Shown here piece by piece: positions 55,401 to 64,000 of a stretch of DNA of 64,000 bases. Source of the DNA: Rhizophagus irregularis (Eukaryota; Glomeromycota; Glomeromycetes; Glomerales; Glomeraceae); assembly GCF_026210795.1 (NCBI RefSeq), contig NC_089447.1, forward strand, positions 3,660,501 to 3,724,500. Direction: 5' to 3'. Each line of letters opens with the position of its first letter. The first letter of the stretch is position 1. The notes under the pieces are model-generated. The model was not told where the DNA came from. It made no database searches and worked only from the letters and a program-made list of their open reading frames with translations. Both the position numbers and the translations under genes were made by a program.

Positions 55401-57347
55401 TCAGCTTACAACATGTCCTAAAAAGGGGATTTCTTCTTTAAAGAAGAAACATTTTTCCGGGCTTAATTTGAGACCGGCCTGTCCCAATCGATAGAAAACC
55501 TGTTCCAGATGATGGAGATGTTCATCGAATGTCTTGGAACCTATATTGATATCATCTATGTATACTACGATGAATTGCCATAGTATATCCCATAATATCG
55601 TATCCATTAAACGCTGAAAAGTGGCGGGAGCGTTACAAAGACCAAAGGGCATCACCGTAAATTCATATGTTCCGAATCTGGTGATAAAGGTCGATTTTTC
55701 TCGGTCTTTTGGGTCCAATTCAACCTGCCAAAAACCACTGGCAAGGTCCAAGGATGAAAACCATTGAGATTCTGACAAGGTTTCCAACATATCATCTACT
55801 CGTGGCAACGGGTAATTATCCCTCTTCGTAACCTTGTTCAATTTTTGGTAATCCACGCAAAGGCGTTTTTTACCATTTTTCTTCTCTACCACTACTACTG
55901 GTGAAGTCCATTGGTTTTTTGACGGTATAATTAGTCCTGCTTCTAAAAGCCATTGTATTTCATCTTTTATAAACAGTTGGTTTTGATATGAAGTTAGGTA
56001 AAACCTTTGTTTAACTGGAGCGGCAGTTCCGGTATCGATATTATGAGTAATTACCGATGTTCGTCTGAAATCATCAGGATTCCAGGCGAATAAGTTCTGA
56101 TATCGCCCCATAAACTTTTGAAATTTCTGCTGTTGTTCTTCACTCAGTTTTCCTGTATGAAAATTGCCCTTTTCTATTTCCTCGTATTGATAATAAAACT
56201 CTTTTTTAATAAAATTATTATTTTTCAATTCATCTTCAATTTCTTGCGCTTGTTCTTTAGTTATAAATTGAGCATTGCAAAATAATTGATCTTGCGTTTC
56301 CTCGTTGTCGCTTTCGTACTCTTCTTCTTCGGATTCGTCAGCGGCTTCCTCTTCATCTTCGTCTATCTCCAGGTCGGGTACTTCAATACTTACTATGTGT
56401 TGAGGCATCTCCCTACATTCAGTGGCGACTTCAAACGTTTCATCTTGCCACTTAATTACCATTACATTGCTATCATAATTTAAGATAGCCTTAGTCTTTC
56501 GTAACCAATCGTTACCAACAATTGCAGAATATGAGTTAGCATCCGTAACGATGGCGTCCATAGGGATAATACAACCATGTATTTTTAGTGGCAGGTTGGT
56601 CACTGCCCCTAACGGCCTTCGTCTTTCACCGTTTACATTGACCATAACAGTTTTCGACGCTTGGGTTATTTCTATTTCTAAATCCTTCAATAGCGATAAG
56701 GATATAATACTCCCAGCTGATCCTGAATCAACTATCAGTGGGAACTTGATATGGTTTATCGAGGCTTCGCAGTATAACGCCGAGGTTTTATCATCATTTG
56801 GTTTTGAAAGATTTACTTGTAGTAAATCATTGACTTCAGGCGTATTTCCATTTTCTTGAGTCACTTCGTCGATTACCATCTTAGTCGTTTTTTTATCCTG
56901 GTCGTCGTCCCTTTTTCTAACTACAGGTTTTCGTAATTGTTTGGCAATTGTCAATCCAAACTTCGGATTCATAGCCAACAATTGACCATTGGTAATATCA
57001 GCCTTTTGGTCAAAGAATTGTTGAGGGGTATACGGCTCAACCATTCTATTAATTGGGGCTACAGTAACCAATTTCTTTTTGGTTCTTTTTGGTACTGCCC
57101 TTTTAGCTTCAGTTTGTTTTACTTCCGATGTCTTTATCGGTCGTTTACTTTTATTCACTTGTTGCATAGCCCGTAATACATTTTCCTCTTCAGTAGGATT
57201 CTCCTTTAATGTTCCTTCCAACGGGTTTAATCTCGACATGCTACGGGTTGTCCTAGTAGCGGGGTACGTTTCCAATAATGTAAGGTTTGAGGGGATTGTC
57301 TTTTGGCATGTACGCTTACCCTCCGAAGGTACGCCATTTAGTTTAAA
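55401..57347 (-). pseudogene. pol: pol part 1: protease and reverse transcriptase
   Basis: The frame runs from the frameshift site without a needed ATG. Protease motif LIVDSGSAGSIISLSLL (catalytic DSG), then an acidic stretch, then reverse transcriptase: KKNGKKRLCVDYQKLNKVT, PFGLCNAPATFQRLMD and VVYIDDINIGS (YIDD catalytic pair). It ends at TGA (55403-55401) after FLGHVVS. The next codons, NGIQTDPEKL, continue the normal sequence in the same frame, so the TGA is a single-codon lesion. Confidence 0.9.
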
Positions 57348-58984
57348 GATTGGTCGCTAGTATTATCTTGAGGTAATAATTGGGCTAACATCTGCTGGAT
57401 TTGTGCCAGTTGTTGTCCACTATCATTGGCTGGTTGAGGGACGGTCGTATTGCTATTACTAGTATTATTAATAAATGGTGCTTGTCGATTATTAGGAACA
57501 CCGATATTGTTACCATTCGGACAATTTCTAATAATATGTCCGGGTTGACCACATGAATAACATACGACTCAATTTTGACGGTTTGGTGTATATGCCGTTG
57601 ATTGACTCGTATTTCTAAAATCACCACTATTATTATAACCTCTATTACCACGATTTCCAGTACTTAAGTTTTGAACTTGTTTAGTTAACTCGTTAATCGC
57701 CTTAAGAAGATCATCTGATTGATTGCTGGTGCCAGACGGCGCAAATTTATTTAAATAGGCGTTAACGGCATGTTGATCTTTATGAGTTAATTCATAAGCT
57801 TTTGCCCGGTCCACAGCGCCATTCCACGTCTGGTCATTGTGTGGTTTGACGGTTACATATAAATCCGGTAATAAACCGTTGACAAACTTCCGTGCTTTTA
57901 TAGCGTCAGGATAAGCGAAGGCGTTCGTCTCAACTCTCCTATATAATTCTTGTAACGCAGCAGCATATGTATTGACGTCCTCGCCAGGTTGTTGACGTCT
58001 TTGTTCTAACTCTGTGGTCCAGATCTCAACCAACGTTTGAGTTCTAAATGCCGTAGGGAAGTTTTGGATGAAATCGGTATTATTGTTGTTACCAGTCCAT
58101 GCGATAATTTTATTTGGGTTACCATTCGGTAATGCTTGGTTAGTATTCCACCATGTGGAGGTGGCACCCTTTAGATAGGCTGGTACAACTTCCAGTTTTT
58201 GTCCGTTTGCGATACTATTTGCATTACAAGATCTAGTAAAGTCTTCTAACCACGCGACCGGGTCCTGATTACCACTATAGAAATATGGTAATTCGGCCAC
58301 TTTACCTTCTCGTCGTGGAGGATTATTAATAGCTTGGGTATTTCCAACCAAAGCATTGTTAGTGTTAGGCAACGCTTGGGTTAAAGCAGCAATGGCAACT
58401 CGCAGTTGTTGAAAATCCTGTTGATTAGGTTGGGCCATATTAATTACCGGTGGGATTACTGGAGCTGGGTTATTCGGTGTGTTGTATATAGGTGGTAATG
58501 GAATATGTAAATGGGGAATTTCTTCCTCGGAATTCTCTGATGTAGTATCACTTAAAGCTTCCGGTTCTGGCGAGGTGGTAGTCTCACTGACTTGATAGAG
58601 AACTTCGTTAGGATCCTGTTGAAAACCGTTGGTTAGATTATAGGCGTTAATAAGATCCTGACGTAAAAGAGTATAATCTATTGGTTCTATATCAGTGTAT
58701 CGGATGCTGATCAATAGGTTATGTATGGCGTTGTCAATATCCGCGTTAGTGATTGAATAAGCAACCTCTTCAAAGTATTGTTGAGTGTATCGGGTATATT
58801 CTATGACCGGATAATTAAAAGATATCCAATCCAAAAAGTGTTGAAAAGTGGGGGTTAAGGGGATCTCAGATGGGTAACAATTATTACACGATAGATCACG
58901 ATGATAAGCAGCTATATTATTTAGCCCTAATTGTCTATGTATAGCGTCGTATATAGCGTTGCGATTAAAGTGGTTTTGGAACAT
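57338..58984 (-). pseudogene. gag: gag with in-frame TGA before the zinc knuckle
   Basis: From ATG at 58984 a 471-residue frame carries the capsid-like region (DPVAWLEDFTRSCNANSI, ATSTWWNTNQ, RKFVNGLLPDLYVTVKPH). A TGA at 57571-57569 follows PNRQN. The same frame then continues VVCYSCGQPGHIIRNC, a CCHC zinc knuckle (CxxCxxxxHxxxxC), and a Gln/Asn-rich tail to TAA at 57340-57338. The stop thus separates capsid from nucleocapsid. It may be a CpG-type CGA to TGA mutation. The last gag codons overlap a frameshift site. Confidence 0.88.
57341..57347 (-). promoter_or_regulatory. -1 ribosomal frameshift site TTTAAAC
   Basis: On the minus strand the gag frame ends tcT-TTA-AAC-TAA. T-TTA-AAC is a canonical X-XXY-YYZ slippery heptamer, placed directly before the gag stop. 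After a -1 slip the frame reads TTT-AAA-CTA-AAT-GGC, which is the pol frame (same phase as reverse transcriptase at 57275 downward). Five bases later, GGCGTAC can pair with GTAC-AT-GCC, giving a stem at a normal distance. Pol should thus be made as a Gag-Pol fusion. Confidence 0.75.
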
Positions 58985-59020
58985 AAAAAGAAGGGATTAA
59001 AATAAGGATTCGGATGATTT

Positions 59021-59036
59021 CTGGCAGAAGGCACCA
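59021..59036 (-). promoter_or_regulatory. tRNA primer-binding site
   Basis: Two bases inside the 5' LTR the minus strand reads TGGTGCCTTCTGCCAG. TGG at the start is complementary to a tRNA CCA end, so reverse transcription should be primed here. The tRNA species was not identified. Confidence 0.75.
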
Positions 59037-59038
59037 AT

Positions 59039-59673
59039 TGTTAGTATCAGTTCTTTTATCGTTTACTAATATAAACAAAAGATTATTTAGGGTAAGCAGA
59101 AGGTATATGTGTATATGTAATATAACGATAGTTAATGCAGGGTTAATAAATAAAATTAATATCTCTAAATTACAATTGACCAAATTTACTTCAAATCTGA
59201 TCAGATGTGAATAAAGTATTGCACTCCCAATGGCAAATACGATCAGACACAAATAAAGGATTATGACAATAAATGACAATAAAACAATAGGTTAGGTGTA
59301 TATGACAACAATTAACAATGAGATAACCAAAGATATTTATAATAATAAAATATTTTATTTAATATCAATAAATTATCACTTAATATCTTAGTGACTTGGG
59401 TACCTATCTTGAATACATTGAAAAATAACACATCTATTTATATGTAAAAACACTAAGCTAAAAATGTTTAAAATGTTTGATATGTTTAATATGTGCGATA
59501 TATTTAATATGTGCAATATATCTGATATATTTGATATATTTGATATATCAAACATTTTGAACATTGATCCTCCCGTCATATGACGTTGATCATCCAACAG
59601 TAATATTAATCGTCCCGATAAATGATCAACGGTTATATCACGTGATTTCGTCACATCATTTTTTATCGTAACA
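59039..59673 (-). repeat. 5' LTR of the Ty3-type element
   Basis: 635 bp. Compared with the 3' LTR it has C for T in the block near 59056, T for C near 59198, G for A near 59612, C for T near 59630 and A for G near 59658. It should carry the element's promoter. The AT-rich block with ATATTTGATATATTTGATA is a possible core-promoter region (inference). Confidence 0.93.
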
Positions 59674-59824
59674 ATATTATTTAACCTAAAACTTCTAATA
59701 TATGAATATTATTGATTGGATAGCTAAATTTATTGATTAAAAATTTAATTTTAAATAAAAATCTGGGTGGCTGGGTCAAAAAAGGCAAATTGTGATATGA
59801 AAACTGAATTTATAACTTTGCGTC

Positions 59825-61142
59825 ACCTTATTTATCAAAATTTTTAATATATTATTGCAAAGTATCATAACATTTAACAAAGATTATTGACATCTATTAG
59901 TTATTTACAAAATATTAACTAAAGAACAAATCATGATCTTTGGTTCTGGTCACAATCAAAATATAAAACAAAAAAAAAAAATTGGTATAACTTGTCATTG
60001 ATTTTTAACCTGTCATGTTACTATATTTCAGCCAAATCATTGTTTATTCAAAAATGGAACATATAAATATGTTCGCAATTATTGTTAAGTTATCATCTGA
60101 TCATTTAAATTTTTAGGGTTTCTATATAAATTGGGTAATGTAAAAGACGACTTTATCTAGTGATATTATTAAATTTGGGGGCGCAGCATTAGTATATTTA
60201 ATTTAGGTGTATAAAATTTTTAGTCTTAAATTTGCTGCGGTTTTGAATGACGTTAATTTTATAGGCCCAAAGTGACCTTAAACTTATTATTTTAATGACC
60301 ATTGGTGGTCCGTAATGATGTAGGTGATTTATTGTAGATCGTTAGGAGTACAAACAGGATACCGGTTCATCAAGGCCCTCAAAACCGACTTTTTTTTTTT
60401 TTTATTTAATTGGTTCTTTTAATTATTTTAATTAATTCTGGAAAGGGGAACTTTTGATTTTAATTGGTTCCTTTAGAATAGGTTTTCATATAAATAGGTT
60501 TTGGGAGTATTTACTTAACATAACTTAAAAATGAAAATTTCAAGGAAGAAAAGAAATTTTATCTTTGAACTCAGAAAACGCACTAATTAATAAAATTTAT
60601 CTTTTGCATACCATCTGGTGGCAATGATTTAACAAATCATGTACGTAAAGGTGCGGGATGGTCCCTACGGTAATTAAAAAAAAAATTTGGATATTTAGAT
60701 TACTCTGTATAAATACTGATTAGATTATGTACAGTATAGCCAGCTGGTTCCCTATGAATTGTGTAACATGGCTAATCTCAAATTCAAATCATCGGAAAAA
60801 CATTGAATATTGACATCATGACACTAGAAAAAAAATAGAAAAACATAAGATTTAATAATAATACACAGGGAATAATAATTAAACCATAATTGCAAATTCC
60901 TTGTTATAAATTGATTAAATTCATTTTATCGTAAGTATAACCTGCAAATCAATCTGGCTATCATTTTTTCTGGGAGACGCTAGGGTTGTTGAGTGTCTCT
61001 CTATCCAAATCAATAAAATCACACCATAATAATCATACTTTAACAAATTTAAACTGATTTATAATGGCTTATATTGTTGCTAACTTAGCCAAATTTTTAA
61101 AAAACTTGTTGCCATCTGATCACCACGTTGAGGTGCATTGAT
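59825..61142. other. AT-rich intergenic DNA
   Basis: No gene seen. A T run lies at about 60390-60402. Short less AT-rich pieces near 60290-60390 and 60600-60680 have no recognisable content. Confidence 0.5.
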
Positions 61143-61530
61143 CAGGGGAGGGAAAAAGTGAAGGAAAAAGACGAGAGAAGAAAAGGGAATGGAAAAGAAG
61201 CGAAGGGAGGGATGAGAAAGGAAAAGAAGAGGGAAAGGGTTAGAGAAAGGACGAGAGAGAAGTAAAAGAGCGAGGAAAAGGGAAAGGAAAAGGATAGGGA
61301 AAGAACGAGGGAAAACAAACACCACACATACCCACACATCCACACTACCCTTTTACATACCTAAAAGAAGATTTAAAGAAAGGATCAAAAATAAAGGGAA
61401 AAAAAAGAGACCTAAAGAAAAGAAAATACACGAAAGAATCCTAATAAAGAGAAAGAGAAGACTTAAAGAAAAAGATACCTAAAGAAAAGAAACGAAAGAG
61501 AAGACACGAAAAGAGCTTATAGGATAGATG
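61143..61530 (+). repeat. Polypurine (GA-rich) tract
   Basis: About 390 bases of plus strand consist almost wholly of A and G, with motifs such as GGGAAAGG and AAAGAGAAG, broken at 61320-61370 by ACCACACATACCCACACATC. Open frames on the minus strand here (Phe/Ser/Leu/Pro-rich) are by-products of composition. Such tracts can form triplex DNA. Confidence 0.75.
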
Positions 61531-62590
61531 ATACTTTTTAAAAAGTTATTTGTCATAACGAAAAATTAGGAGAAAATGAAGAAGTTAATTAATTATCATA
61601 TTACTTGCCTGTTTTCATTATCGTTATTGGAATATTGCAGGTCGCCATAGTTTTTTGTCATTAATAAGACGGTATAACAAGTATTTATTTCATTATTATA
61701 TTCTGTTACTGTCATGTGACTGCAATGAAAAATGATGGTAAAGTTATATTTACTTTAAATGATGCTAAATTTTTACAAATACTTACCAGACAATTGAATT
61801 TTAATTGTTGGATATTGTAAAGTATGGATTTAATTTCATTAATTAAATCAAAAATCATTAATGTAAATAATATCTTTGAACCACAGAACTTTATTTTGCT
61901 TAAAGTGACAATTAGGGTGTGGCAAATATGGTTTTTTGCATTAAAAATTTGGTCTAGTTATTTAATTAAATTGATTATACAAACTTTATGATATTGATAG
62001 CACAATAAATAAATAATCTTTTTTTTTGTGTACATGTTTCACGTTTTTTTGCATATCTCAAATTTCAAGAAAATTAATTCAAATGCAAATTATTATTTAA
62101 TTACAAAGAACCCTAATCAGTTGTCATAATTTTTTAAAAATTGTAACGAAAACAAAAGTAATGTAAAATTAAAAAATCACTTTTTTTTAAAAAAAAAAAA
62201 TCTAACAATATCACGCGACGCAGATTTACATGCTGCGACTGCTGCGTCAAATCGATCAACTTCCATCCTTCTCTTGTAAATGCATTATGTACTATAAAAA
62301 TAATTAGTAAAGTCGTTAATCAAATTCATATAAATAAACTTTATATTAATTAAAACAATAAAAAGATATTATTGGGCGTTTTTTATAAAACTAGTAACGA
62401 TTTTGTTGATCATTTGTTGATCATTTATTTTAAATTTATTATAAATTTTGTCACGAGATTTTCTATGGAAATTATTTCTCAATTTGTTATTAAAACACCT
62501 GCTGAATTGCCTCGAAATTGAAAATCATTTCCCTTTTTATAAAAAAATTTCCTTTTTGGTAAAAAACTCTCAGATTAATCTTATATAACT
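61531..62590. other. AT-rich intergenic DNA
   Basis: No gene seen. A small inverted repeat GACGCAG...CTGCGTC lies near 62217-62250. Confidence 0.5.
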
Positions 62591-62596
62591 TTATGT

Positions 62597-62670
62597 AAAT
62601 GTCAATGACAATGTCAATGTCAGTGACAATGTCAATGTCAATGTCAATGTCAATGTCAATGACAATGAAA
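62597..62670. repeat. Hexanucleotide repeat (AATGTC/AATGAC)
   Basis: About twelve units of AATGTC with interspersed AATGAC and AGTGAC variants. It directly precedes a region that leads into the hairpin satellite. Confidence 0.9.
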
Positions 62671-62984
62671 AAAACTTTTAATGCCAACTTTTCGCAAAAA
62701 CTCTTCCTGTGCCACTAAAAGTCCCTGTTAAATTGTTGCATCATTCAATATTTGCATAATTTCATTTTTTTGTTGATCATTAAAATTTCATAAAATATTG
62801 CAAAAAAATAAAAAAATTGTAAAAAAAACGTTTCAGCATTTTTTCATATAATATTATTAAAAAATTGCCAAAAACTTTTTTTTTTGCATTACTATTAAGA
62901 AAAAAACGTTTTGGCATTTTTCCATATAAAATTATAAAAAAATAACACAAAAACGTTTTTTCTTCATTTTTTATTTTTTTAACA
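62671..62984. other. T/A-rich lead-in to the satellite
   Basis: Contains three loose copies of AAAAACGTTTYRGCATTTTT (near 62826, 62907 and 62953) that may be an older, diverged form of the satellite or a separate repeat. Confidence 0.45.
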
Positions 62985-64000
62985 AGAAATGTCAAGACTG
63001 ACGTTTTTAATTAAAAAAAACCAATATTTTTTTGATTTTTAATCACAAAAATGTCAAGTCTGACGTTTTTAATTAAAAAAATCATTTTTTTTGATTTTTT
63101 AATTACAAAAACGTCAAGTCTGACGTTTTTAATTAAAAAAAAACCAATATTTTTTTAATTTTTATTTTTTAATCACAAAAATGTCAAGTCTGACGTTTTT
63201 TAATCACAAAAATGTCAAGTCTGACGTTTTTTAATTAAAAAAATCATTTTTTTGATTTTTTAATAACAAAAACGTCAAGTCTGATGTTTTTAATCAAAAA
63301 AATCATTTTTTTTGATTTTTTAATTACAATAACGTCAAGTCTAACGTTTTTAATCAAAAAAATCATTTTTTTTTGATTTTTTAATTACAAAAACATCAAG
63401 TCTGACATTTTTAATCAAAAAAATCATTTTTTTGATTTTTTAATTACAAAAACATCAAGTCTGACGTTTTTAATTAAAAAAAACAATATTTTTTTGATTT
63501 TTAATTACAAAATGCCAACTGCCAAGTCTGACATTTTTAATTAAAAAATCAATATTTTTTTGATTTTTAATCACAAAAACATCAAGTCTGACATTTTTAA
63601 TTAAAAAAAACCAATATTTTTTTTGATTTTTAATCACAAAAACGTCAAGTCTGACGTTTTTAATAAAAAAATCATTTTTTTGATTTTTTAATTACAAAAA
63701 CGTCAAGTCTGACGTTTTTAACTAAAAAAATCAATTTTTTTGATTTTTAATTACAAAATTGTCAAATCTAACGTAAAAAATAATTTTTTGAATCATAAAA
63801 ATGTCAAATCTGACGTTTTTAATTAAAAAATCATTTTTTTTTATTTTTAATCACAAAAATGTCATGTCTGACGTTTTTAACTAAAAAAATCATTTTTTTT
63901 TAATTTTTTAATTAAAAAACGTCAAGTCTGACGTTTTTTAACTAAAAAAGTCATTTTTTTGATTTTTTAATTACAAAAACGTCAAGTCTGACGTTTTTTA
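62985..64000. repeat. Hairpin satellite with TGACGT motifs, runs off the window
   Basis: About 18 units of roughly 57-62 bases. Each holds AAAACGTCAAGTCTGACGTT, a stem with loop AGTC, followed by an A/T palindrome of the type TTAATTAAAAAAATCA facing TTTGATTTTTTAATTA. Units differ mainly at CG positions (ACGTC, ACATC or ATGTC; GACG, GACA or GATG). TGACGT/ACGTCA is the half-site bound by bZIP proteins of the CREB/ATF kind. The array continues beyond 64000. Confidence 0.9.

Larger units (their letters stand above)
52125..59677 (-). mobile_element. Full-length Ty3-type LTR retrotransposon
   Basis: Two 635-bp LTRs (59039-59673 upstream, 52129-52763 downstream on the minus strand) begin TGTTA and end TAACA, are flanked by a 4-bp target duplication ATAT (52125-52128, 59674-59677) and differ at five positions only. 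Order on the minus strand: LTR, primer-binding site, gag, pol (protease, reverse transcriptase, RNase H, integrase), an extra ORF, polypurine tract, LTR. Integrase after RNase H defines the Ty3/Metaviridae order. LTR identity near 99% shows a recent insertion, yet three internal TGA stops, TAA stops between RNase H and integrase, and a frameshift at the pol end make this copy non-autonomous. Confidence 0.95.
51905..59824. mobile_element. Small inverted-repeat element split by the LTR retrotransposon
   Basis: A perfect 31-bp inverted repeat starts GACGCAAAGTTATAAATTCA at 51905-51935 and lies in reverse complement at 59794-59824. Without the LTR element the two halves (51905-52128 and 59678-59824) form a 371-bp MITE-like unit. 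The retrotransposon therefore landed inside an older element. Confidence 0.75.

Noticed and set aside
56286-57360. Plus-strand open frames across the retrotransposon
   Set aside because: They are shadows of pol on the minus strand.
61080-61345. Minus-strand open frames rich in Phe, Ser, Leu and Pro
   Set aside because: They are the reverse of a polypurine tract; composition alone keeps them open.
62490-62687. Minus-strand frame with Asp-Ile repeats
   Set aside because: It is a translation of the AATGTC hexanucleotide repeat.
62985-64000. CRISPR array
   Set aside because: Units are contiguous with no unique spacers, variants are graded, and the DNA is eukaryotic.

Overview
The window looks like nuclear DNA of an arbuscular mycorrhizal fungus of the Rhizophagus irregularis type. 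This is inferred from very AT-rich DNA, short GT-AG introns, lineage-expanded families (divergent protein kinases, F-box/LRR-like proteins, BTB-BACK-TLDc proteins, a Mug135-like C-terminal domain) and dense transposon relics (Helitron/PIF1, CACTA, Ty3-type LTR, Crypton-like tyrosine recombinase, hAT, MULE-like and TA-target MITEs). No tRNA, rRNA or CRISPR array was recognised.

Layout. 0.6-3.6 kb: a kinase gene with an intact catalytic part and a decayed, duplicated zinc-ribbon 5' part. 3.8-5.2 kb: a non-autonomous element with long inverted ends and a fold-back repeat. 5.36-6.99 kb: an intact five-exon tyrosine recombinase gene. 7.6-10.3 kb (minus): a nine-exon gene of a fungal family of unknown function. 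10.8-14 kb: fragments of Helitron, PIF1-type helicase and CACTA elements. 15.4-16.1 kb: a Mug135-like gene with one in-frame TGA. 16.6-18.1 kb (minus): exon-like pieces separated by introns that share a hairpin. 18-23 kb: A-rich DNA, mostly featureless. 23.3-25.4 kb: an F-box pseudogene split by a solo LTR. 26-30.7 kb: a decayed Helitron. 32.2-33.7 kb: an intact F-box gene. 36.1-39.6 kb (minus): a BTB-BACK-TLDc gene and its decayed tandem copy. 41-42 kb: a kinase relic cut by a MITE. 43.0-49.3 kb: a kinase gene containing the main discovery. 50.7-51.5 kb: a hAT-type element. 52.1-59.7 kb: a young Ty3-type LTR retrotransposon nested inside a small inverted-repeat element. 61-64 kb: a polypurine tract, a hexanucleotide repeat and a hairpin satellite that runs off the window.

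Main finding. Between the first exons and the kinase domain of the 43-49 kb gene lies a 4.6 kb tandem array of intron-like units. Forty-one consecutive units have the form acceptor AG, exactly three bases, donor GTRAGT or close variant. The three bases differ between units but the spacing never does. Joined to the flanking exons, these one-codon micro-exons plus a final 1-nt exon keep the frame open into the kinase domain, whereas skipping all of them runs into a stop. This predicts a gene with more than 40 tandemly amplified introns and single-codon exons.

A second theme is methylation-like decay. Four of the five differences between the two LTRs are CpG transitions, and three internal stops of the retrotransposon are TGA in otherwise open frames. 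Exon models were made by hand from splice motifs and reading frames; no alignment, RNA data or database search was available.
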